Shown in pieces: positions 1-8,172 of a DNA stretch of 64,000 nt. Made by a program: the position numbers and the translations under genes. Within the stretch, counting starts at the first letter, position 1; the number at the start of each line of letters is the position of its first letter. The DNA lies in contig NZ_LMFC01000001.1 in NCBI RefSeq assembly GCF_001426705.1, positions 175,789 to 239,788 on the forward strand. Direction: 5' to 3'. The notes beneath the pieces are model-generated. The model made no database searches and was not told where the DNA came from. It saw only the letters and a list, made by a program, of their open reading frames with translations. The stretch is from Cellulomonas sp. Root485. Its GTDB lineage: Bacteria > Actinomycetota > Actinomycetes > Actinomycetales > Cellulomonadaceae.

Positions 1-1
1 G

Positions 2-784
2 AGCCGGGTGTGGGCGTTCGGCGACGGCTCGACCGGGACCGGCGCGACGAGCAGCCGCACCTACGCCGCGGCCGGCACCTACACGATCACCCTGACGGTG
101 ACCGACGACGACGGCGCCACGACGAGCACCACGCGGCAGGTCACCGTGACGGCCGTGCCGCCGCCGACCACCCTCGCGACCGACTCGTTCACCCGCACCG
201 TCAGCTCGGGCTGGGGCAGTGCGACGACGGGCGGTGCCTGGACGGTCGGTGGCGGGAGCACGCGGTTCGCGGTGAACGGCAGCGTCGGCCTCCAGTCGCC
301 GGCCATCGGCGGCACCCTCACAGCGACGCTCGCCGGCGTGTCCTCGACCGCGACGGACACCACGGTGGGCGTCAGCATGGACACCGTCCCCACGGGCCCG
401 GTGTACCTGACGGTCGCCGGGCGGGTCGTCGGGTCGGCGACCTACGGCGCGCGGCTCAAGCTCATGCCCACGGGCGTCGTCCAGCTGCACACCGAGCGCA
501 CCGGCACGGTGCTCGCGGGCGGCACGCTGCCGGACCTGACCCTGACGGCGGGCCAGCAGCTGCGGGTGCGGGTCCAGGTGCAGGGCACGTCACCCACGGT
601 CGTGCGCGTCAAGGCCTGGGCCGCCGGATCGAGCGAGCCGGCCGCCTGGCAGTACACGACGACCGACTCGACCGTAGGCCTGCAGTCGGCCGGCGCTGTC
701 CGGCTGCAGACCTACCTCAGCTCGTCGGCGACCGCCCTGGCCGTGGCCCGCTGGGACGACCTGGCGGTGGCGCCGATCGGCTGA
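2..784 (+). CDS. PKD-domain secreted protein, 3' end (5' end outside window)
   Basis: This is the C-terminal part of a larger extracellular protein; the reading frame is open to the left edge of the window, so the true start lies upstream. The first 48 residues are a PKD domain ending, with the typical FGDGST and GTYTITLTVTD strands. A Pro/Thr linker (PPPTT) follows, then about 200 residues of beta-rich sequence (from SFTRTVSSGWG to the end) that look like a carbohydrate-binding or laminin-G-like jelly-roll module. PKD domains are usual spacers in secreted actinobacterial glycoside hydrolases and surface proteins, so an extracellular carbohydrate-active enzyme is likely. The catalytic part is not visible and the enzyme class is unknown. 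Confidence 0.75.
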   Translation, partial: SRVWAFGDGSTGTGATSSRTYAAAGTYTITLTVTDDDGATTSTTRQVTVTAVPPPTTLATDSFTRTVSSGWGSATTGGAWTVGGGSTRFAVNGSVGLQSPAIGGTLTATLAGVSSTATDTTVGVSMDTVPTGPVYLTVAGRVVGSATYGARLKLMPTGVVQLHTERTGTVLAGGTLPDLTLTAGQQLRVRVQVQGTSPTVVRVKAWAAGSSEPAAWQYTTTDSTVGLQSAGAVRLQTYLSSSATALAVARWDDLAVAPIG

Positions 785-789
785 GGGAG

Positions 790-2001
790 TCAGGTCGCTG
801 GAAGGATCGAGTAGACGACGGTCTGCTCTCCGTCCTCCGACGTCGACGCTGCGACGCCGACCTCCCACCCCGCCACGGGGAAGGTGATGCCGGGCGGGGG
901 CGCGAGCGCCGGGTAGGTCGACCAGTCGTCGCCGAGCAGCCGGACGGCCTCCTTGGCGGCGTCGTCCCCGCCGACGGCGATCACGACGCTCCACCCGTCG
1001 CCGCTCGAGCCGGCCATCGGGCTGACCGAGACCAGCCGGCCACCGACGAGGGGGACGTCGTCGACGGGGAAGCCCTCGGGGAAGCCGGTCGGTGCCGGGG
1101 GCATGTCGAGCAGGGTCAGGGACCAGGGGCCCGCCACGGCGCGCCCGTCCGCCTCGGCATAGCTCACGTAGACCGAGTACTCGCCGGAGGGCAACGGCAC
1201 GCCCCCGGGGTCGCCGTCCGTCGCGCAGGTGGTCAGCTCCGTGCTCGTCATGCCCGAGACCACGGAGCGGTCGGGCGAGGACAGCCACGAGTACCGCGGG
1301 TCCGGCGACGGGTCGGCGTCGGACGCCACGACCGTGCCGTCGTGGGTGATCAGGATCTGGCTGTCGAGCTCGTCGCCGGTGCCGCTGATCCGCTCCGAGC
1401 TCTCCGCGGCCTCGAGCTGCTGGCGCGCGACCTCCACCGCTCGGTCCAGTGCGGCGACCTGCCCGGCGGTGAGCGGGACAGCAGCCGGCGGATCCGCCAT
1501 CGCGGCCGCGCGACGCTCCTCCGCGGCGGCCAGCGTCTCGTTCGCGCTGCGCACCAGCTCGGCGACCGCGGCGTCCCGAGCAGCCGGTGACAGCTCGCGG
1601 ACGAGGACCGGGCTCATGGTGCGCCCGAGCAGCGTTCCCAGGTGGCTGCCCTGCTGGGGCACGGCGGAAGAGTCCTCCTGGTACCACGAGCCGTCCGTCG
1701 CCGGCAGCAGGCCGACACGACCCGGGTCGGCCGTCGGGAGGAGCCCGATGTCCGAGCCGCACGTCCCGGGCGCTGCGTCGGCCCGGGCCGCGGGGAGCAC
1801 CGACAGGGGCTGCCGCCCTCCGACGTACACGGCGCCGAACGCCACGGCTCCGACGGCCCCGACGGCCACACCCCCACGCACCCCCGCGCGGACGGTCCGG
1901 CGGCGCCGGATGCGGCCGGTGAGGGACAGGACGTCGAAGGGCGGGTCGTCGGGGCCGGTGTCGACGGCGTCGCGCAGCGAACGGGCCAGGTCGGGGCTCA
2001 T
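790..2001 (-). CDS. Single-pass membrane protein, putative partner of SigE-family sigma factor
   Basis: This 403-residue protein has a short charged N-terminus (1-36, ending in RRRR), one membrane segment at about 38-60 (small hydrophobic residues ending VYVGG) and a long exported region with no domain I recognise. Its start codon overlaps the stop of the upstream sigma gene by ATGA (1998-2001), so the two are translationally coupled. This matches the usual arrangement of a sigma factor with a membrane-bound anti-sigma-like or accessory protein. I see no zinc-binding HxxxCxxC anti-sigma motif, so a true anti-sigma function is inference from position only. It is a distant paralogue, in layout, of the gene at 2607-4037. 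Confidence 0.7.
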   Translation of the reverse strand: MSPDLARSLRDAVDTGPDDPPFDVLSLTGRIRRRRTVRAGVRGGVAVGAVGAVAFGAVYVGGRQPLSVLPAARADAAPGTCGSDIGLLPTADPGRVGLLPATDGSWYQEDSSAVPQQGSHLGTLLGRTMSPVLVRELSPAARDAAVAELVRSANETLAAAEERRAAAMADPPAAVPLTAGQVAALDRAVEVARQQLEAAESSERISGTGDELDSQILITHDGTVVASDADPSPDPRYSWLSSPDRSVVSGMTSTELTTCATDGDPGGVPLPSGEYSVYVSYAEADGRAVAGPWSLTLLDMPPAPTGFPEGFPVDDVPLVGGRLVSVSPMAGSSGDGWSVVIAVGGDDAAKEAVRLLGDDWSTYPALAPPPGITFPVAGWEVGVAASTSEDGEQTVVYSILPAT

Positions 2002-2537
2002 CGGGTCACTCCTGTCGGGACGAGCTGGATGTCGATCGTGTGCGCGTCGGGCAGCGGACCCAGCAGGGCCTCGAGCTGGCCGATCGCGTCGAAGAGGTAC
2101 CGCTTGACGGTGCCGTCCGAGAGCGCGAGCCGGCGGGCGATCTCCGGCACGGTCAGGTCGTCGTAGAACCGGAGCACCACGCAGGCGCGCAGCCGTGGCC
2201 GGAGCGTGAGCAGCGCGGTCTGCACGTCGAGCCGTGCCGTGCTGGCCGGTCCGTGGTCGGCGGTGTCGTCGTCCCGGGCCAGCAGGTGGCGGACCGCGGT
2301 CCAGCGGGCCCGGCGGCGGTAGGCGTCCAGGAAGATCGTGAGGATCGCCTGCCGCACGTACGACTCGGCCGCGCCGGGGTCGCGGATCGGACGGCCCTGG
2401 CTGAAGCAGCGCACCAGCGCGTCCTGGACCAGGTCCTCACCCTCGCGCTCGTCGCCGGTCAGCAGGGTCGCGTACCGCACGAGCGCACGCCCCCGAGCCC
2501 GCACGAGCTCGTCCAGAACCTGTTCCCAGGTCGTCAT
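1998..2537 (-). CDS. SigE-family RNA polymerase sigma-70 factor (unit A)
   Basis: This 179-residue ECF-type sigma factor has region 2 at about 10-75 (YATLLTGDEREGEDLVQDAL, then the SYVRQAI helix) and region 4 at about 110-165 (LRACVVLRFYDDLTVPEIA, then SDGTVKRYL). The size and sequence fit the actinobacterial SigE family of small sigma factors. I start it at 2537 because AGGAGG lies five bases upstream; an ATG eight codons further up has no comparable ribosome-binding site. The stop overlaps the start of the membrane partner at 2001. A motif shared with the second sigma unit lies 47 bases upstream, which suggests autoregulation. Confidence 0.88.
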   Translation of the reverse strand: MTTWEQVLDELVRARGRALVRYATLLTGDEREGEDLVQDALVRCFSQGRPIRDPGAAESYVRQAILTIFLDAYRRRARWTAVRHLLARDDDTADHGPASTARLDVQTALLTLRPRLRACVVLRFYDDLTVPEIARRLALSDGTVKRYLFDAIGQLEALLGPLPDAHTIDIQLVPTGVTR

Positions 2538-2583
2538 GCCACCTCCTCGTGGTGCCGTCATCTTCCTGGACGACCGGGAGGTG

Positions 2584-2594
2584 CGAACCGTTGG
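2584..2594 (-). promoter_or_regulatory. Shared 11-mer upstream of sigma unit A
   Basis: Read on the minus strand this is CCAACGGTTCG, 47 bases before the start of the sigma gene at 2537. The same 11-mer, with one central change, lies upstream of the second SigE-family gene. It may be a promoter element read by these sigma factors or an operator. This is inference from two occurrences. Confidence 0.4.
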
Positions 2595-2606
2595 TCGGGC
2601 GCGCGA

Positions 2607-4037
2607 TCAGGTGAGGGTGACGGGGAACGACGCACCGAGGGTCAGCGCGTACCCGCCCGACGCCGGGTCCTGCAGGAGGACGGTCTCGGTGGGGGTCCAC
2701 ACCGTCGGCCCGGACAGGAGCCACGCGGGGATCACGGTGTACTCGCCGGGGGGCAGCGGGTCCCCGCTCGTGAGCGGCAGCTCCGAGTCGGCGACGCAGG
2801 ACGTCAGCACGCGACCCTCGTCGGTGAAGAGCAGAGGGGCGCCGGCGCCGAGGTCGACCACGGAGAAGGCGTCGTTCGCCTGCACGGTCGTCCCCACCAC
2901 CACGCCGTCGCGCACGATCCAGTACTCGACCGCGTAGTAGCCCCATGCGCGGAGCCGGCCCGGACCCGTGTACTGCACGGTGGCGGTGGCGTGCAGCGCC
3001 TCACCGGCGGGGAGCGTGGTCGCCGCCGGCGTCAGCTGGAGGTCGAGCATCGCGGTGCGGACCGGGGTGGCCGGTGCGGGGGCTCCGCACGCGGGACGGC
3101 CCGCCCTCGTCGTCCGGTCGAGCACGGCGTCCGCACCGGGGAGCGGCAGCTGCTCGTCGGCCTCGCCGGTCACCGTGACGGACACGGGGTCGCCGAGGGC
3201 CGTCGCGCGCTCGGCACCGTCGAGCGCGGCCGCCTGCTCGAACGTCAGCGTGCCGCCCGCGAGCTCCGCGGGAGCCTGGTCCGCTCCGCCGTAGGTGACG
3301 ACGTCGGCCCAGGGGCGCAGCTCGTACGCGCCCGCGGGCAGAGGTCGGCCGACGGTCACAGCCGGGTCGTCGCCCGGGTCGCAGACGGTGAGGTCGAGCG
3401 GGCCGCGGTACCAGGTCGACTCGCCCTGGTTGCCGCTGCGGCTCGACATCGCGTCGTACGTGGCGGGGTAGAAGCCCGCGGTGCCGACGACCACGCCGTC
3501 GCGGACCACCGCGACCCGCGGCCCACCGACCGGCACGGCGAACGCGACGAACGTCTCGGACGCGGTGCTGCGCTCGACCTCGCCGCCGGACACGAGGTGC
3601 CCACCAGCCGGCAGTGACGCCGAGTCGGGCGCGATCCGGGCGAGGATGCGGTCGTCGACGGGGTAGGTCACCGGGGCGTCGACCAGGGACCCGCAGGTTC
3701 CGTACGGGCGTGCGGGGTCACCGGTGGGCAGGACCGCGGGGAGCACGGCGGGCACCGTCGGCGTCGGCGTCGGCGACGGCTGCTGCGTGGTGACGCTGGG
3801 GGACGGCGAGATCGCCGGCGGCGCAGGGCTGCGGTCGGGGAGGAGCCCGTACGCGGTGCCGGCGACGAGGACGGCGGCCGCGGCGGCGCCACCGATCGTC
3901 AGGGCGGCGCGGGTGCGACGGCGCGCGCGGGCGCGGGCGGCGATCCGGGCGACCGGCAGCGGCGCGCGACCGGTGCGGTGACTGCGCTCGGCGCGGTCCT
4001 CCAGCTCGCCGAGGGCCGACTCGAGGTCGTGGTTCAT
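2607..4037 (-). CDS. Single-pass membrane protein with duplicated exported module
   Basis: This 476-residue protein is encoded directly after a SigE-family sigma gene, with an ATGA overlap at 4034-4037. The N-terminal 43 residues are charged and Arg-rich, a membrane segment spans about 44-66, and a Ser/Thr/Pro linker follows (about 68-100). The exported part contains VRDGVVVGT twice, at residues 178-186 and 375-383, within similar contexts, so it probably holds two copies of one module. Cysteines near CGSLVD and CGAPAP could form disulfides. No anti-sigma zinc motif is visible. A role as sensor or regulator of its sigma partner is inferred from operon structure alone. Confidence 0.7.
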   Translation of the reverse strand: MNHDLESALGELEDRAERSHRTGRAPLPVARIAARARARRRTRAALTIGGAAAAAVLVAGTAYGLLPDRSPAPPAISPSPSVTTQQPSPTPTPTVPAVLPAVLPTGDPARPYGTCGSLVDAPVTYPVDDRILARIAPDSASLPAGGHLVSGGEVERSTASETFVAFAVPVGGPRVAVVRDGVVVGTAGFYPATYDAMSSRSGNQGESTWYRGPLDLTVCDPGDDPAVTVGRPLPAGAYELRPWADVVTYGGADQAPAELAGGTLTFEQAAALDGAERATALGDPVSVTVTGEADEQLPLPGADAVLDRTTRAGRPACGAPAPATPVRTAMLDLQLTPAATTLPAGEALHATATVQYTGPGRLRAWGYYAVEYWIVRDGVVVGTTVQANDAFSVVDLGAGAPLLFTDEGRVLTSCVADSELPLTSGDPLPPGEYTVIPAWLLSGPTVWTPTETVLLQDPASGGYALTLGASFPVTLT

Positions 4038-4567
4038 CGCCCGGCTCCCTTCGTGATCGTGGGGACGTCCTCGGTGGTCAGGCCCGGTTGCGGGCCCAGG
4101 AGCGGCTCGAGCTTGCGGCGGGCGTCGGACAGGTACCGCTTGACCGCCCCGGGGGAGACCCCGAGCCGGCGGCCGATCTCGGGGAGCGTGAGGTCGTCGG
4201 AGAAGCGCAGGACGACGCAGGCGCGCTCGCGGGGGGACAGCGCGGTCAGTGCCCGTGCCACGTCGGCGCGGTCGCCCGCCGCGACGAGCTCGTCCGCGGC
4301 GGTCTCGGGTGTCGCGACCAGGTGGGTGACGGCCGCGAAGCGGCGACGGGCCCGGTAGCCGTCGAGGTAGGTGTTGAGGATGACCCGCCGGACGTAGGCC
4401 TCCACCCAGACGACGTCCTCGGGCCGGCGGCGGCCGAACGTGCGGACCAGCCCGTCCTGCACCAGGTCCTCCGCCGCCGACAGGTCGCCGGTCAAGAGGT
4501 ACGCGTAGGCGACCAGCGCCGAGCCCCGCTCGGCGACGAGCCGGTCGAGATCGTCCTCCCAGCTCAT
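4034..4567 (-). CDS. SigE-family RNA polymerase sigma-70 factor (unit B)
   Basis: This 177-residue sigma factor has region 2 near the N-terminus (YAYLLTGDLSAAEDLVQDGL) and region 4 near 105-160 (RERACVVLRFSDDLTLPEIG followed by SPGAVKRYLSDA). It is a paralogue of the sigma factor at 1998-2537, and both are followed by a coupled membrane protein in the same order. The four genes run head to tail on the minus strand, so read-through from this promoter into unit A is possible. The stop overlaps the next gene by four bases. A near-copy of the unit A upstream motif lies 58 bases before this start codon. Confidence 0.9.
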   Translation of the reverse strand: MSWEDDLDRLVAERGSALVAYAYLLTGDLSAAEDLVQDGLVRTFGRRRPEDVVWVEAYVRRVILNTYLDGYRARRRFAAVTHLVATPETAADELVAAGDRADVARALTALSPRERACVVLRFSDDLTLPEIGRRLGVSPGAVKRYLSDARRKLEPLLGPQPGLTTEDVPTITKGAGR

Positions 4568-4624
4568 GGTCGTCCCCTCGCTCCGTACGGAACTGTCCTC
4601 ACCTGCTCAGACGCACGGGGCGCC

Positions 4625-4635
4625 CGAACGGTTGG
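4625..4635 (-). promoter_or_regulatory. Shared 11-mer upstream of sigma unit B
   Basis: Read on the minus strand this is CCAACCGTTCG, 58 bases before the start at 4567. It matches the 11-mer upstream of sigma unit A at ten of eleven positions. It is a candidate autoregulatory promoter element. Confidence 0.4.
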
Positions 4636-4712
4636 GGTCCCCACGATCGTCTCGCGGACGGCGCTCCGGATCACGGTCGCGTGGTGGTGCGATCCACGTC
4701 ACATCTGCTGGC

Positions 4713-4718
4713 TAGACT
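4713..4718 (+). promoter_or_regulatory. Possible -10 box for the pyrophosphatase gene
   Basis: TAGACT lies 75 bases upstream of the hppA start and fits the actinobacterial TAnnnT pattern. No convincing -35 box is visible 16-19 bases further upstream, so the call is weak. The rest of the 4568-4792 gap holds no recognisable gene. Confidence 0.3.
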
Positions 4719-4792
4719 CACCGGGTCGCGCAGCAACGGGGCTGTGGGACGGGCGCGGTCAGGGGGGCCTCGCTGATGTCCGAGGAGGATGC

Positions 4793-7084
4793 ATGGTCGA
4801 GCTCGGGTCCACGAGCATCACGATCGTCAGTGTCATCGCGGCCGTTGCGGTCGCGTCCCTGCTCATCGCCGTTGTCCTGCGCCGCCAGGTGCTCGCGGCC
4901 GGTGAGGGGACCGAGTCCATGCGCGAGATCGCGCGCGCGGTCCAGGAAGGGGCGTCGGCGTACCTGAGCCGGCAGTTCCGCACCCTGGCCCTCTTCGCGG
5001 TCATCGTCTGCGCCCTGCTGTTCCTGCTGCCGGGCGACGGCGGCATCAAGCTGGGCCGTTCGGTGTTCTTCCTGGTCGGGGCCGGTTTCTCGGCAGCGAT
5101 CGGCTACCTGGGGATGTGGCTCGCGACGCGGGCGAACGTCCGGGTGGCGGCGGCCGCGTCGGAGGTCGGTGGGCGTGCAGAGGGCGCGCGCATCGCGTTC
5201 CGGACCGGCGGGTTCGTCGGCATGAGCGTCGTGGGCCTCGGCCTGCTCGGCGCCGCGTCCGTCGTCCTGATCTACAAGGCCGAGGCGCCGGCGGTGCTCG
5301 AGGGCTTCGGCTTCGGTGCCGCGCTGCTCGCCATGTTCATGCGGGTCGGTGGTGGCATCTTCACCAAGGCGGCAGACGTCGGCGCCGACCTCGTCGGCAA
5401 GGTCGAGAAGCACATCCCGGAGGACGACCCGCGCAACGCGGCCACCATCGCGGACAACGTCGGCGACAACGTCGGCGACTGCGCGGGCATGGCGGCGGAC
5501 CTGTTCGAGTCCTACGCCGTCACGCTCGTCGCGGCCCTGATCCTGGGCAAGGCGGCGTTCGGTGAGCAGGGGCTCGTGTTCCCGCTCATCGTCACGGCCA
5601 TGGGGGCCGTCGTCGCTGTCCTCGGCGTGTTCATCACGCGGGTGCGGGGTGCGGAGAGCGGCCTCGCGGCCATCAACCGGGGCTTCTACATCTCGGCGCT
5701 CGTCGGTGTCGCGCTCTCCGCGATCGCGGCGTTCGTCTACCTGCCGTCGTCCTTCGCGGAGCTCACGGGCGGCACGGTCGGCCTGGAGACGCACGGCGGC
5801 GACCCGCGGCTGATCGCCTCGGTCGCCGTGGCCATCGGCGTCGTGCTGGCGGGCATCATCCTGTGGGTGACCGGGTACTTCACGGGCACGACGAGCAAGC
5901 CGACGCTCCACGTGGCACGCACCACCCTGACCGGCGCGGCCACCGTGGTCCTGTCCGGCATCGGGGTCGGCCTGGAGTCCGCCGTCTACACCGCCGGCAT
6001 CATCGCGGCAGCCATCTGCGGTGTGTTCCTGCTGGCCGGCGGCTCGGTGGCGCTGTCCCTGTTCCTCATCGCGCTCGCGGGCTGCGGCCTGCTGACCACG
6101 GTCGGCGTCATCGTCGCCATGGACACGTTCGGGCCGGTCAGCGACAACGCGCAGGGCATCGCCGAGATGTCGGGCGACGTCACGCCCGAGGGCGCACAGA
6201 TCCTCACGGACCTCGACGCCGTCGGCAACACGACGAAGGCCGTCACCAAGGGCATCGCGATCGCGACGGCCGTGCTGGCCGCGACCGCCCTGTTCGGGTC
6301 GTACGCCGACGCGGTGGCGTCCGCGCTGCGCACGGCGGGCGAGGTGGGCGACGAGCTCACGGCGTCGATGCTGAACTACAGCATCATCAGCCCGGTCACC
6401 CTGGTCGGGGTGATCCTCGGTGGCGCGACGGTCTTCCTGTTCTCGGGCCTGGCCATCGACGCCGTGACCCGCGCAGCCGGGGCCATCGTGTTCGAGGTCC
6501 GTCGCCAGTTCCGGGAGAACCCCGGGATCATGACGTACGAGGTGCGACCGGAGTACGGCAAGGTCGTCGACATCTGCACCCGCGACTCCCTGCGGGAGCT
6601 GGCCACGCCCGGTCTGCTCGCGGCGTTCGCGCCGATCGCCGTCGGGTTCGGGCTCGGCGTCGGTCCGCTCGCCGGCTTCCTCGGCGGGGCCATCGCGACC
6701 GGCGTGCTCATGGCGGTCTTCCTGGCCAACTCGGGCGGTGCCTGGGACAACGCGAAGAAGATCGTCGAGGACGGCAACTTCGGCGGCAAGGGGTCCGACG
6801 CCCACTCGGCGGCGGTCATCGGCGACACCGTCGGCGACCCGTTCAAGGACACCGCCGGCCCGGCGATCAACCCGCTGATCAAGGTCATGAACCTCGTGGC
6901 CCTGCTCATCGCGCCGGCCGTCGTGGCCATCTCGGTGGGCGAGGACGCCAACCAGACGGTCCGCCTGTCGATCGCCGTCGTCGCCGCGCTCGTCGCGGCC
7001 GGCGCGGTCGTGGCGTCCCGGCTCCGGGCGGCGCGCGACGACAAGAACGACCTGACACGCGAGGCCGAGAAGGCGCTCGCCTGA
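4793..7084 (+). CDS. hppA: K+-independent membrane-bound proton-pumping pyrophosphatase
   Basis: This 763-residue integral membrane enzyme hydrolyses pyrophosphate and pumps protons out of the cytoplasm. Family motifs are clear: GGGIFTKAADVGADLVGKVE around 186-205, DNVGDNVGDCAGMAADLFES at 221-240, and the C-terminal DNAKK and GDTVGDPFKDTAGP segments that complete the Mg-pyrophosphate site. Residue 482 is Lys in the GNTTK motif, which in this family marks the potassium-independent subtype; the potassium-dependent subtype has Ala there. The frame is open far upstream, but the ATG at 4793 follows GAGGAGG with a four-base spacer and begins the hydrophobic first helix, so I start there. The gene appears monocistronic and converges on the regulator gene downstream. 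Confidence 0.96.
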   Translation: MVELGSTSITIVSVIAAVAVASLLIAVVLRRQVLAAGEGTESMREIARAVQEGASAYLSRQFRTLALFAVIVCALLFLLPGDGGIKLGRSVFFLVGAGFSAAIGYLGMWLATRANVRVAAAASEVGGRAEGARIAFRTGGFVGMSVVGLGLLGAASVVLIYKAEAPAVLEGFGFGAALLAMFMRVGGGIFTKAADVGADLVGKVEKHIPEDDPRNAATIADNVGDNVGDCAGMAADLFESYAVTLVAALILGKAAFGEQGLVFPLIVTAMGAVVAVLGVFITRVRGAESGLAAINRGFYISALVGVALSAIAAFVYLPSSFAELTGGTVGLETHGGDPRLIASVAVAIGVVLAGIILWVTGYFTGTTSKPTLHVARTTLTGAATVVLSGIGVGLESAVYTAGIIAAAICGVFLLAGGSVALSLFLIALAGCGLLTTVGVIVAMDTFGPVSDNAQGIAEMSGDVTPEGAQILTDLDAVGNTTKAVTKGIAIATAVLAATALFGSYADAVASALRTAGEVGDELTASMLNYSIISPVTLVGVILGGATVFLFSGLAIDAVTRAAGAIVFEVRRQFRENPGIMTYEVRPEYGKVVDICTRDSLRELATPGLLAAFAPIAVGFGLGVGPLAGFLGGAIATGVLMAVFLANSGGAWDNAKKIVEDGNFGGKGSDAHSAAVIGDTVGDPFKDTAGPAINPLIKVMNLVALLIAPAVVAISVGEDANQTVRLSIAVVAALVAAGAVVASRLRAARDDKNDLTREAEKALA

Positions 7085-7093
7085 CGGACGGTC

Positions 7094-7129
7094 GATCGCT
7101 CCCTCGTCGGTCACGACGGGGGAGCGGTC
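7094..7129. terminator. Bidirectional terminator-like hairpin
   Basis: Arms 7094-7103 and 7120-7129 pair over ten positions with one G-U, and an inner CGTCG/CGACG stem (7105-7109 with 7114-7118) closes on a GTCA loop. It sits between the convergent hppA and regulator genes and runs into the last codons of the regulator. There is no T-tract. Confidence 0.55.
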
Positions 7130-8172
7130 GACTCCCGGATCATCAGCTCGGGCGTGACGGTCACGCGGTGCACCGCCCGAGCGGGCTCGCCCAGCCGCCC
7201 GACCAGCAGCTCGACCGCGGTCCGGCCGATCGAGCGTCGCGGCGGGCGGACGGCCGTCAGCGGCGGGTTGGCCATCCCGGCGACCTCGTCGTCGTACGCC
7301 ACGACGGACAGCTGCCCCGGCACGCGGATCCCCCGCTCCTCGCAGCGCTCCACCAGGGAGATCGCCTCCGGGTCGGAGTGCACCAGCAGCGCGGTCGTGC
7401 CTGCTGCGAGGCACGCGTCGAGGATGCGGTCCACCTCCGTGCGCCAGATCGGGTCGCGGTAGTTCACCATCGACAGGTCGGGTGCGGCATCCAGCCCGAG
7501 CTCCTCGCACGCGCCCAGCCAGCCCGTCCGGACCTTGGGCGCCGTGGGGCTGGCCTGCGAGTACGCCAGCCCGATGCGACGGTGGCCCAGGGACGCGAGG
7601 TGGTGCACGGCGATGCTCGCGCCCAGGGCGTGGTCGGACACGACGGACTCCATCGGCGCGCCGTGCGGCGGGATCGTCGCGGTGCGCTCCAGCAGGACCA
7701 CGGGGACGTCGAGGCCGGCCAGCCGGGCCAGCAGCGCGTCGCCGCCCGGCCCGGACAGGTTGGGTGCGATGAGCAGGCCGTCGACGCCGACGGTCTCGAC
7801 CAGGCCCGTGACCTGTCGCTCGTCGTCCTCCACCTGGTACGACGAGCCCCGCAGCACGAGCCGGACCCCCAGCCGCGCGGCGGCCTCGCGCGCACCCTGG
7901 AGCACGCCGGGGTAGTAGTAGTCGAGCGACGGGACGACCATGCCGAGCGTCGCGACAGCAGGGGTCTCCTCGTCGCCGCCCGGTGGAGCCAGCAGCGTCG
8001 CGCCGCCGTGCACCCGGCGCACCAAGCCCTCGTTGGCCAGCTGGGTGATGTCGCGGCGGACCGTCACGGGGGTGACGCCGAGCGCGGAGGCGATGTCGCT
8101 GACGCGGACCGTGCCCTCGCGACGGAGCACGTCGAGGAGCTGGTCGCGCCGGGTCACGGGCAGGGAGGTCAT
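7111..8172 (-). CDS. Transcriptional regulator: DeoR-type HTH joined to LacI-type sensor domain
   Basis: This 353-residue protein has a DeoR-type winged helix at residues 1-58 (VSDIASALGVTPVTVRRDI and the GLVRRVHGGA signature). The rest, from about 70, is a LacI/GalR periplasmic-binding-like sensor (LGMVVPSLDYYYPGVLQGA, VVAYDDEVAGMANPPLTAV). DeoR heads normally carry a phosphosugar-binding C-terminus, so this is a head/sensor swap; such hybrids are known in actinobacteria. The start overlaps the stop of the lyase gene (ATGA, 8169-8172), so it is cotranscribed with it. It probably represses the divergent locus until an oligosaccharide binds. Three phased GATCG repeats in the divergent promoter are its likely target. 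Confidence 0.85.
   Translation of the reverse strand: MTSLPVTRRDQLLDVLRREGTVRVSDIASALGVTPVTVRRDITQLANEGLVRRVHGGATLLAPPGGDEETPAVATLGMVVPSLDYYYPGVLQGAREAAARLGVRLVLRGSSYQVEDDERQVTGLVETVGVDGLLIAPNLSGPGGDALLARLAGLDVPVVLLERTATIPPHGAPMESVVSDHALGASIAVHHLASLGHRRIGLAYSQASPTAPKVRTGWLGACEELGLDAAPDLSMVNYRDPIWRTEVDRILDACLAAGTTALLVHSDPEAISLVERCEERGIRVPGQLSVVAYDDEVAGMANPPLTAVRPPRRSIGRTAVELLVGRLGEPARAVHRVTVTPELMIRESTAPPS

Noticed and set aside
590..1762. Long minus-strand frame of 390 codons over the PKD and membrane-protein genes
   Set aside because: It is an Arg/Pro/Gly-rich shadow frame with no domain and overlaps two real genes.
4088..4792. N-terminal extension of the pyrophosphatase frame by 235 codons
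   Set aside because: It runs antisense through the sigma gene, has no family similarity, and a strong GAGGAGG ribosome-binding site marks ATG 4793.
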